Shown here in pieces: positions 17,096-24,176 of a stretch of 61,977 bases of DNA. Below the pieces are notes generated by a model, which worked only from the letters and a program-made list of their open reading frames with translations, was not told where the DNA came from and did no database searches. Numbering within the stretch: position 1 is the first letter of the stretch; each line of letters opens with the position of its first letter. The position numbers were made by a program, and so were the translations under genes. This DNA comes from Flemingiibacterium sp045636145 (GTDB lineage: Bacteria > Bacillota > Clostridia > Oscillospirales > CAG-272): contig JAZTWV010000049.1 of assembly GCA_045636145.1 (NCBI GenBank), positions 1 to 61,977 on the forward strand, given 5' to 3'.

Positions 17096-17821
17096 TCAGC
17101 TCAGAATCACAGCACCGCCGTAATCGGTGAGCTTGCCGCCAAGACATACGGTTCTGTAGCCGAAGCCCGATAAAAAACGCTCTATTTTGTCATGGTCGGG
17201 ATGTAATCGAAGATTTCCGAAAAAGTATACCGTTGGAGCTGTTTCATGCAGGGAACAGCAGGAATAAGTCTCATGCACGAATGATGCGCCACCGATAAAG
17301 CCGTAATCGCACCCCTCAAGCACTATGTGACCGGGAGAAATTCTGAGTACACGTATGTCGTGGGATTCAAGCACTTTTGCCATGCCCTCGTCGGCGGTGA
17401 CTGCGGCGCGTGCACCCCTCAGCGCGAGTGTCGAACACCGTGCATAGCCTTGTTTTACGTTAACCGGCATAAGTCCGTTTTCTTCCGCCGTGCTGCGCAC
17501 AGTGGGTGAGAGACTTGCAAGACGTGCAAACAAATACCGTCCAACGGGCAGTGCGTTGAATGCTGTGTCATCAGGATAAGCTCCGAAGGGTGTTTCCGGA
17601 GCTTTTTTCATCCTCTCGCTTATGTTTTTCGGCAGAAGCTCTGCATATTCGGCGTTGACAATATGGGTTGTCCCATCGCTGTAAATAAGCGTGTCGGCGT
17701 GAGTCTGTACGGTTTTGGGAAGGCGATTTTCTGGTGGAAGCGAAACCACGGTAAAGTCATATTGCCTAAGCTCGTCTGCATATATATTAAAGCCGAGCTG
17801 ACCGATTAAAATATAAGGCAT
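17096..17821 (-). CDS. Conserved protein, possible pentein (GME-fold, DUF6873-like)
   Basis: 241 aa, soluble. I do not recognise a characterised enzyme. The segments TADEGMAKVLESHDI (about 140-154), EGCDYGFIGGASF and NLRLHPDHDKIERFL (about 198-212) resemble the repeated Asp/His/Gly pattern of penteins (guanidino-modifying enzyme fold) and clostridial proteins annotated DUF6873. A catalytic Cys near the C-terminus, expected for amidino-hydrolases, would be the one in TVCLGGKL. It is convergent with tcdA, 2 bases between stop codons, with no hairpin between them. Function unknown. Confidence 0.55.
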   Translation of the reverse strand: MPYILIGQLGFNIYADELRQYDFTVVSLPPENRLPKTVQTHADTLIYSDGTTHIVNAEYAELLPKNISERMKKAPETPFGAYPDDTAFNALPVGRYLFARLASLSPTVRSTAEENGLMPVNVKQGYARCSTLALRGARAAVTADEGMAKVLESHDIRVLRISPGHIVLEGCDYGFIGGASFVHETYSCCSLHETAPTVYFFGNLRLHPDHDKIERFLSGFGYRTVCLGGKLTDYGGAVILS

Positions 17822-17896
17822 GATTTTCTCCTTCCTTGGGAAGTATAGATACAGAAAAAGCCGGTGCTTAGCACAGGCTTCTTCGATTACATTAAC

Positions 17897-18085
17897 TCAG
17901 ACCGCTCTGGTTACTTTACCGGAACGCAGGCAGCGGGAGCAAACGTTAACGGTCTTAGGAGTGCCGTTTACGATTGCCTTAACACGTCTGTTGTTGGGTT
18001 TCCAAGTTCTGTTGGTCTTGCGGTTGGAATGGGATACTGCAAGTCCGAACTGTACTGCTTTTCCGCAGATGCTGCACTTTGCCAT
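17897..18085 (-). CDS. rpmB: 50S ribosomal protein L28
   Basis: 62 aa from the ATG at 18085, which has CGGAGG 9 bases before it. The N-terminus MAKCSICGKAVQFG and the later VCSRCLRSGK give the two CxxC pairs of the zinc-binding L28 form; TWKPNNRRVKA is conserved in the family. The zinc-type protein suggests zinc-dependent paralogue switching as in other bacteria, but no second L28 is in the window. A 7-bp hairpin in its leader (CGCCATG/CATGGCG, 18109-18130) may be regulatory. Confidence 0.97.
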   Translation of the reverse strand: MAKCSICGKAVQFGLAVSHSNRKTNRTWKPNNRRVKAIVNGTPKTVNVCSRCLRSGKVTRAV

Positions 18086-18108
18086 GATAATTACCTCCGT
18101 ATTTAAGC

Positions 18109-18130
18109 CGCCATGTTTCATAGCATGGCG
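18109..18130 (-). promoter_or_regulatory. Hairpin in the rpmB leader
   Basis: CGCCATG and CATGGCG flank an 8-base loop, 24 bases before the rpmB start codon. A possible autoregulatory site; too short to be sure. From 18140 to 18422 the DNA is AT-rich with homopolymer runs and no gene. Confidence 0.35.
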
Positions 18131-18422
18131 ATGCTGATTCATAACTAACAACGGATATTATATCACATTATTTTGCAAATTGCAATAGCCTTTTGAAAAG
18201 TTTTTAAAAAAAATTCCGTTTTTTCAAGTTTTGCCGTACCGGGAAAGCGAAAAAAAGCGGCTTTTGTTAAAACATTACAAAAAAATGACTGTATGTGAAA
18301 AATATTTTTTTATAACACGAGTGAAAAATTTGTCATTCCCCCTTGAAACATGCAGAAAAATGTAGTAATATATTATTGTTGTATATTTTAACAATGTAAT
18401 TTATTGAAAGGAGTCATTTATT

Positions 18423-19763
18423 ATGACACTTAAACTTAATGACAGATATATTTCGGATTTTCTTGCCGCTGAGGATATGAAGGGGATTGAACCTGCGGTG
18501 AAGTGTGCTATGGCACAGGTGAAAAACAGAAACGGCCTCGGAAACGACTTCCTCGGCTGGGTGGACCTTCCCGTAGACTACGATAAGGAAGAATTTGCAC
18601 GCATCAAAGCGGCGGCAGCAAAGATTCAGAAGACCTGCGACATTCTTGTCGTTATCGGTATCGGCGGCTCCTATCTCGGTGCCCGTGCCGCTATAGAGTT
18701 TGTAAAATCTCCCATGTACAACGAGAAAAAGAAGGATACTCCCTCTGTATACTTTGCAGGCAACAACATTTGCTCCTCTGCGCTTGCTGAGCTTATCGAG
18801 CTTTGCGAGGGTAAGGATGTTTGCGTAAACGTTATTTCTAAGTCCGGCACCACTACCGAGCCGGCTGTGGCATTCAGAATCTTCCGTGTGCTTCTTGAGA
18901 AGAAGTATGGTGAGGATGGTGCCCGTGAGCGTATTTTCGTTACCACAGACAAGGCGCGCGGAACTCTCAAATCCTTTGCCACCGATAAGGGATATGAGAC
19001 CTTCGTTGTTCCGGATGACGTTGGCGGACGCTATTCCGTTCTTACCGCCGTTGGACTTCTTCCCATTGCGGCGGCAGGCTGTGATATTGATGCAATGATG
19101 AAGGGTGCGGCAGATGCACGTAAGGCTTATGCCACCGACGATATCGAAAACAACGACGCGGCAAAGTATGCGGCACTTCGCAACCTTATGTACAGAAAGG
19201 GCAAGACCACAGAGATACTTGTTTCATACGAGGCGGCAATGCTTATGATGAACGAGTGGTGGAAGCAGCTCTACGGCGAGTCCGAGGGAAAGGATAATAT
19301 GGGTATCTACCCGTCCTCCGTTATCTTCTCAACAGACCTCCATTCGCTCGGTCAGTACATCCAGGAGGGCAGACGCAATCTCTTTGAGACTGTAGTTTCC
19401 ATAGAAAAGTCCAACGACACCGTGGTTATTCCGAATGACCCCAACAATATCGATGGTCTCAACTTCCTGTCGGGTGAGGAGCTTCATAAGGTAAACCGTG
19501 CGGCAATGAATGCGACTCTGCTTGCTCACGTTGACGGAGGTGTTCCGAACATTGTTCTGGAGCTTGCTGATCGAAGCGAGTATTCCTTTGGCTGGCTTGT
19601 GTACTTCTTTGAGCTTGGGTGTGCAATTTCCGGTTATACTCTCGGAGTTAACCCCTTCAATCAGCCCGGCGTTGAAGCGTATAAGAAAAATATGTACGCG
19701 CTTCTCGGAAAACCCGGCTATGAAGCGGAAAAGGCAGAGCTTGAGGCGAGAATGTCAAAGTAA
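18423..19763 (+). CDS. pgi: Glucose-6-phosphate isomerase
   Basis: 446 aa. Two SIS domains: GIGGSYLGARAAIEF at about 79-93 and SKSGTTTEPAVAFR at about 139-152, with the C-terminal active-site stretch HKVNRAAMNATLLAH near 353-367. Interconverts glucose 6-phosphate and fructose 6-phosphate in glycolysis. Length matches the short Firmicutes form (about 450 aa) and not the 550-aa proteobacterial form. Ribosome site AAAGGAG lies 9 bases before the ATG; a TTGAAA/TAATAT promoter may lie at about 18343-18372. No terminator is obvious after it, and the 187 bases that follow hold no gene. Confidence 0.97.
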   Translation: MTLKLNDRYISDFLAAEDMKGIEPAVKCAMAQVKNRNGLGNDFLGWVDLPVDYDKEEFARIKAAAAKIQKTCDILVVIGIGGSYLGARAAIEFVKSPMYNEKKKDTPSVYFAGNNICSSALAELIELCEGKDVCVNVISKSGTTTEPAVAFRIFRVLLEKKYGEDGARERIFVTTDKARGTLKSFATDKGYETFVVPDDVGGRYSVLTAVGLLPIAAAGCDIDAMMKGAADARKAYATDDIENNDAAKYAALRNLMYRKGKTTEILVSYEAAMLMMNEWWKQLYGESEGKDNMGIYPSSVIFSTDLHSLGQYIQEGRRNLFETVVSIEKSNDTVVIPNDPNNIDGLNFLSGEELHKVNRAAMNATLLAHVDGGVPNIVLELADRSEYSFGWLVYFFELGCAISGYTLGVNPFNQPGVEAYKKNMYALLGKPGYEAEKAELEARMSK

Positions 19764-19950
19764 GCGATTTGCACAAAAATCGTCGGTTAGCACAAGTATT
19801 TCGGACGAATTTGTACAACTTGTAAAAACTTTGCGAAATTATATATTTTCTCATAAAATCCTCTTGAAATTTTCGGAGTTTTAGTGTAAAATATAAACAG
19901 ATACTAGCAAACAAGGTATTGACACCACAAATTCAAGGAGGAAACACATT

Positions 19951-20358
19951 ATGTTAAAGTTAATTATCGGCGTCAAGGGCACAGGCAAGACCAAGCAGCT
20001 TATCGAAATGGTCAACACCGCTTCCGAACAGTCCAACGGCTCTGTAGTATGCATTGAAAAAGGCACAAAGCTGACCTATGATATTAAGCATACCGCTCGT
20101 CTTATCGACACTGTTCAGTACGGTATCTGCGACGGACAGTCCCTGTTCGGTTTCATTGCAGGAATTATTGCCAGCAACCATGACGTTACCGACATATATA
20201 TCGACTCTGCACTTAAGATCTGTGAAAATGATCTTGCAAGCTTCGACAAGCTCTGCGACGAGGTTAACGAGCTTCTTAAGAAGTGCGATGTTAAGTGCGT
20301 TATGACCGTATCTCTTGCAACAGATGCGGCTACAGATACTATTAAAAAGTATCTCTAA
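19951..20358 (+). CDS. Small P-loop NTPase-like protein, function unknown
   Basis: 135 aa. A Walker A motif GVKGTGKT sits at residues 7-14, right at the N-terminus, and a hydrophobic strand ending DIYIDSALKI (about 85-94) could serve as a Walker B. The rest is helical. No further domain is attached, so this is about the smallest size for an ATP-binding fold. Similar short proteins in clostridia have no assigned role. AAGGAGG is 9 bases before the ATG and a strong terminator follows, so it is a monocistronic, well-translated gene. Confidence 0.7.
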   Translation: MLKLIIGVKGTGKTKQLIEMVNTASEQSNGSVVCIEKGTKLTYDIKHTARLIDTVQYGICDGQSLFGFIAGIIASNHDVTDIYIDSALKICENDLASFDKLCDEVNELLKKCDVKCVMTVSLATDAATDTIKKYL

Positions 20359-20383
20359 GCAAATACATTAAGTATTAAATGTT

Positions 20384-20417
20384 ATTCTGCCGCAAATCCT
20401 GTGATTTGCGGCAGAAT
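20384..20417 (+). terminator. Terminator of the small P-loop gene
   Basis: 15-bp hairpin ATTCTGCCGCAAATC with its complement, CTGT loop, followed by a TTTTTT tract. Confidence 0.85.
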
Positions 20418-20469
20418 TGCGAATTTTTTGCCTTAAGTTTTGGAAAATCCAAAAAGATGGAGTAGTAAA

Positions 20470-21153
20470 ATGAGTAAGACCGTAAGAATCGCGGCACTTG
20501 GTGCCTCACTTCTTCTGGCGGCATCCGCACTTTTTTCCTGTGGGAACAACGGGCAGATTGCCGATAGTTATGAAATAATCAAAGAAAGTACCGATAAGGC
20601 GCTGGCAATTGAAAGCGGCGAGATATTGGTATATGAAATGAATACTGCCGCAAAGGATATCGAGGGATATTCCTTGAACAGTTCCTCTGAGACGTATATC
20701 CGCTATACCGGCACAGAATCTCCCGATTTTGACCTTAACGCTACCAAGACCGACATCGCTTCCGGTGAGACCGAAGCGTATGAGCTTATAAAGGACGGCG
20801 ACAGCGTGCTTGAACTTTTTAACGGTCAGGGCGAGTTTGTTGAGGATGCGGAGATTCCCGATATTTTTGAACTTTTCCGGGTTGAATTCGGCACTTCGGA
20901 TATAAAATCCGTTGAAGTGGTGCGTATGGAGAAGGGCGTACAGCTTTATTCCCTCACCATGAGTGAAAAATATGCAAACAAATTCGATACGGAAGCAGAC
21001 GGAGTTGTTACCGACTGCACAGGAGTTGTTTTGTCCTACTACATCAATTCTGTAAAAGAGCTTCAGAAGGTTGTGTGCGAGTATACCTCCACAGTTACCG
21101 TTAATGGCGAATCTGCAGAGGTAGTAAAGGCGATCGACGCACAAATTGCATAA
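20470..21153 (+). CDS. Hypothetical lipoprotein
   Basis: 227 aa from the ATG at 20470 (GGAG 8 bases upstream); ten further in-frame codons upstream run into the preceding terminator. Signal peptide with lipobox ALFSC (Cys24). The mature part is acidic and Ser/Thr-rich, without cysteines in the C-terminal half or recognisable enzymatic motifs. I do not recognise the family. It stands alone between the P-loop gene and bcp; a surface-exposed lipoprotein is all that can be stated. Confidence 0.75.
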   Translation: MSKTVRIAALGASLLLAASALFSCGNNGQIADSYEIIKESTDKALAIESGEILVYEMNTAAKDIEGYSLNSSSETYIRYTGTESPDFDLNATKTDIASGETEAYELIKDGDSVLELFNGQGEFVEDAEIPDIFELFRVEFGTSDIKSVEVVRMEKGVQLYSLTMSEKYANKFDTEADGVVTDCTGVVLSYYINSVKELQKVVCEYTSTVTVNGESAEVVKAIDAQIA

Positions 21154-21305
21154 TTTTGTCGGCAACAGTGTGCTGTTGCCGACTTTTTCTATAAATGCAA
21201 AACGATTATCAGCTTGTGTTTTTCGACATGAGATGTACGATTGACATACAGACTTATAAGTGATATACTATATACATATATTTAAAGTCGCAAAGGAGAA
21301 TCACT

Positions 21306-21758
21306 ATGCTTGCAAAAGGAACAAAAGCACCTGATTTCATATTGGAAGATAAAAACGGTAATAAGGTATCCCTCTCGGATTTTAAAGGTAATAAGGTTGT
21401 ACTTTACTTTTATCCAAAGGACAACACTCCCGGCTGTACGCGTCAGGCGTGTGCCTTTGCTGCCGCATACCGACAGTTTCAGGAGAAAAACGTAGTGGTT
21501 ATCGGAATAAGCAAGGACAGTACAGCATCCCATATAAAATTTGCCGAAAAATACGGCCTGCCCTTTATACTTCTTTCCGATCCGAACCGAGAAGCCATTG
21601 AGGCATACGGTGTATGGCAGGAAAAGAAGATGTGCGGCAAGGTTAGAATGGGCGTTGTCAGAACCACATTTATTATTGACGGGTACGGCAATATAGAAAA
21701 GGTGATGGAAAAAGTCAAACCCGATACCAACGCCGCAGAGATACTTGCGGAGCTGTAA
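21306..21758 (+). CDS. bcp: Thioredoxin-dependent thiol peroxidase (Bcp/PrxQ)
   Basis: 150 aa. The peroxidatic cysteine is in NTPGCTRQAC with a second Cys five residues later, the atypical 2-Cys arrangement of Bcp; YFYPKDNTPGC is the family signature. Reduces hydroperoxides with electrons from thioredoxin, protecting an anaerobe from transient oxygen. AAAGGAG precedes the ATG. It is 115 bases before the trpB2 gene on the same strand with no terminator between, so partial cotranscription is possible. Confidence 0.95.
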   Translation: MLAKGTKAPDFILEDKNGNKVSLSDFKGNKVVLYFYPKDNTPGCTRQACAFAAAYRQFQEKNVVVIGISKDSTASHIKFAEKYGLPFILLSDPNREAIEAYGVWQEKKMCGKVRMGVVRTTFIIDGYGNIEKVMEKVKPDTNAAEILAEL

Positions 21759-21873
21759 GAGGAGATTTTAACACAGTGCAATCCTTCCCAAATTTGTCTG
21801 TCCCTCTTGACAAAAGCTCCATTTGATGGTATACTTTAACCTGTACAAATATATTATTAAGGATGAATATACG

Positions 21874-23247
21874 ATGTTTAACGATAATGTTCCATATAAG
21901 ATTTATCTTTCGGAGGAGGAGCTTCCGAAACAGTGGTACAATGTGCGCGCAGATATGAAAAATAAGCCTGCGCCGCTCCTTGATCCCGAAACCATGAAGC
22001 CGATTCGTGCTGAAAGGCTTTCTTCGGTATTTTGTGAGGAGCTTGTTAAGCAGGAGCTTGACGATACCACGCCCTATTTTGATATTCCCGAACCTATACT
22101 TGATTTTTACAAGATGTACCGTCCGGCACCTCTTACACGTGCATATTTCCTTGAAAAGAAGCTTGGTACTCCTGCGAAGATATACTACAAGTTTGAGGGA
22201 AACAATACCAGCGGCTCTCATAAGCTTAATTCCGCAATTGCGCAGGCGTACTACGCAAAAATGCAGGGGCTTCGCGGTGTTACCACCGAAACGGGAGCTG
22301 GACAGTGGGGTACGGCGCTCGCAATGGCGTGCTCCTACTTTGACCTTGACTGTAAGGTGTACATGGTAAAATGCTCCTATGAGCAGAAGCCGTTCCGCCG
22401 CGAGGTCATGAAGGTGTACGGCGCGTCTGTTACTCCGTCTCCGTCAATGGAAACTGCGGTCGGAAGAAAGATAAACGAACAGTTCCCGGGCACAGGAGGA
22501 AGTCTCGGCTGTGCTATTTCCGAGGCTGTTGAGGCGGCGACCTCTATGGATGGATACCGCTATGTTCTCGGAAGCGTACTTAATCAGGTTCTTCTCCATC
22601 AGACGGTTATCGGACTTGAATCCAAAGCCGCTATGGATAAATACGGCATAAAACCCGATATCATAATCGGATGTGCCGGCGGCGGCTCTAACCTTGGCGG
22701 ACTTATCTCTCCGTTCATGGGTGAAAAGCTTCGCGGCGAGGCGGATTACCGCTTTATTGCCGTTGAGCCGGAATCCTGCCCCAGCTTAACACGCGGAAAA
22801 TATGCATACGACTACTGTGACACCGGTGCGGTATGTCCTCTTCAGAAGATGTATACCCTTGGAAGCGGCTTTATGCCTGCCGCAACCCATGCAGGCGGTC
22901 TGCGCTACCACGGCATGAGCTCACTGCTTTCTCAGCTTTACGATGACAAGCTTATGGAAGCGGTTTCCGTAAAGCAAACCGAAGTGTTCGCGGCGGCGGA
23001 GCTGTTCGCACGTGTTGAGGGAACACTTCCTGCTCCCGAATCCAGTCACGCTATCAAGGTTGCTATTGACGAGGCACTGAAGTGCAAGGAAACGGGTGAG
23101 GAAAAGACCATTTTCTTCGGTCTTACCGGCACAGGATATTTTGATATGATGTCATACGAGAAGTTCCATAACGGTGTGATGAAGGATTACGCTCCCACCG
23201 ATGCGGAGATTGCCGAAGCACTTGCAAAGCTTCCGAAGGTTGAATAA
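21874..23247 (+). CDS. trpB: Tryptophan synthase beta-like protein (TrpB2)
   Basis: 457 aa from the ATG at 21874 with AAGGA upstream. The PLP lysine lies in NNTSGSHKLNSAI and the phosphate-binding loop is GCAGGGSNLGG. Length and the N-terminal extension (about 70 aa before PLTRAYFLEKKLG) mark the TrpB2 subgroup, which condenses indole and serine without TrpA. No trpA or other trp genes lie nearby, consistent with indole salvage. A strong terminator follows at 23261. Confidence 0.93.
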   Translation: MFNDNVPYKIYLSEEELPKQWYNVRADMKNKPAPLLDPETMKPIRAERLSSVFCEELVKQELDDTTPYFDIPEPILDFYKMYRPAPLTRAYFLEKKLGTPAKIYYKFEGNNTSGSHKLNSAIAQAYYAKMQGLRGVTTETGAGQWGTALAMACSYFDLDCKVYMVKCSYEQKPFRREVMKVYGASVTPSPSMETAVGRKINEQFPGTGGSLGCAISEAVEAATSMDGYRYVLGSVLNQVLLHQTVIGLESKAAMDKYGIKPDIIIGCAGGGSNLGGLISPFMGEKLRGEADYRFIAVEPESCPSLTRGKYAYDYCDTGAVCPLQKMYTLGSGFMPAATHAGGLRYHGMSSLLSQLYDDKLMEAVSVKQTEVFAAAELFARVEGTLPAPESSHAIKVAIDEALKCKETGEEKTIFFGLTGTGYFDMMSYEKFHNGVMKDYAPTDAEIAEALAKLPKVE

Positions 23248-23260
23248 ATTGCCGCAAAAA

Positions 23261-23285
23261 GGTCCGAGTCAGTCTGACTCGGACC
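23261..23285 (+). terminator. Terminator of the trpB2 gene
   Basis: 10-bp stem GGTCCGAGTC/GACTCGGACC flanked by AAAAA and TTTTA. Confidence 0.85.
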
Positions 23286-23339
23286 TTTTAGTTTATGCGG
23301 TATGAAGCGGACAGTCGAGGACGCCACATTGTGATATCA

Positions 23340-23418
23340 CCGTAGGGGAGGCGTTTCGCCTCCCGTTTCCTTAAATTATAAATATAAAAACGCGGGAGGG
23401 GAAACCCCTCCCCTACGG
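23340..23418. repeat. 79-bp palindromic repeat element (REP/MITE-like)
   Basis: Perfect 12-bp terminal inverted repeats CCGTAGGGGAGG and CCTCCCCTACGG enclose two smaller hairpins (GGGAGGCG/CGCCTCCC side and GGGAGGGG/CCCCTCCC side) around an AT-rich centre. It lies in intergenic DNA after a complete terminator. Size and shape suggest a dispersed non-coding element; copy number cannot be seen from one window. Confidence 0.65.
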
Positions 23419-23436
23419 ACACTATACGCCTTAAGC

Positions 23437-24114
23437 CTATAACCTTACCGGAATAAATCCGTCAACTATCATTGAATCGGGTGTAACGATACAATCGACC
23501 GCCATAACCTCAACTCCCACAGCCGCGGCTTCGCGGAGTGCCGCGCCAAATTCCGGATGGGTGACATCGTTTGGCACAAGGTAAGAGATTCCTTTCATCT
23601 GCACTACAAACAGTATCACAGCACCGTAACCGGCAACCTTTGCCGCCATAAGCTCGCGGATATGCTTGACACCTCTTTCGGTGGGCGCATCGGGAAAGCT
23701 TGCAACACCGTCTTTTTCAAGGGTCACGCCCTTGACCTCGATAAAGGTGGTATTGCCGTTTTCCTCGACACAGAGGTCAAATCTTGACGAGCCGTATGTA
23801 ACCTCGCGGCGGATTTCAGCGTTCGGGAAGCGTTTTTTCAGCCACTCATACGCTGCCGTGTTTGGAGCTTGGGAATCCATGTTGATAAGTCCGATTCCAG
23901 GCTTATTGACGGCTATAAGGTCATATTTTGTCTTTCTTGCAGGATTTTCGCCGCACGCCAATATTACTTGCCGTCCCGGAACAAGAAGCTCCAGACACCG
24001 TCCCGTATTTTTGACGTGGACGGTTTCGGTGACGCCGCCCGGCATTCTCACATTTGCGATAAATCGGTTGGGGCGGTCGATAAATTCGGCAGGGATGGTT
24101 TTAGTGTAGGTCAT
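23437..24114 (-). CDS. sfsA: DNA/RNA nuclease SfsA family protein
   Basis: 225 aa from the ATG at 24114; AAGGA lies upstream. The family blocks are clear: RPNRFIANV near the N-terminus (OB-like half), then the restriction-endonuclease-like half with SSRFDLCVEE and TFIEVKGVTLEKDGVASFPDAPTERG split by the catalytic E-K pair. SfsA was named for sugar fermentation stimulation; later work assigns nuclease activity. It follows the acyl-CoA synthetase gene on the same strand behind an internal terminator. Confidence 0.93.
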   Translation of the reverse strand: MTYTKTIPAEFIDRPNRFIANVRMPGGVTETVHVKNTGRCLELLVPGRQVILACGENPARKTKYDLIAVNKPGIGLINMDSQAPNTAAYEWLKKRFPNAEIRREVTYGSSRFDLCVEENGNTTFIEVKGVTLEKDGVASFPDAPTERGVKHIRELMAAKVAGYGAVILFVVQMKGISYLVPNDVTHPEFGAALREAAAVGVEVMAVDCIVTPDSMIVDGFIPVRL

Positions 24115-24141
24115 AGCTATCCGTTCCTTTTTGTCTGTAAA

Positions 24142-24169
24142 GGGGATGCCGAAAAGGAACGGCATCCCC
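24142..24169 (-). terminator. Terminator between the acyl-CoA synthetase gene and sfsA
   Basis: 10-bp perfect stem GGGGATGCCG/CGGCATCCCC; short T-run on the minus strand. Confidence 0.65.
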
Positions 24170-24176
24170 AAACATA

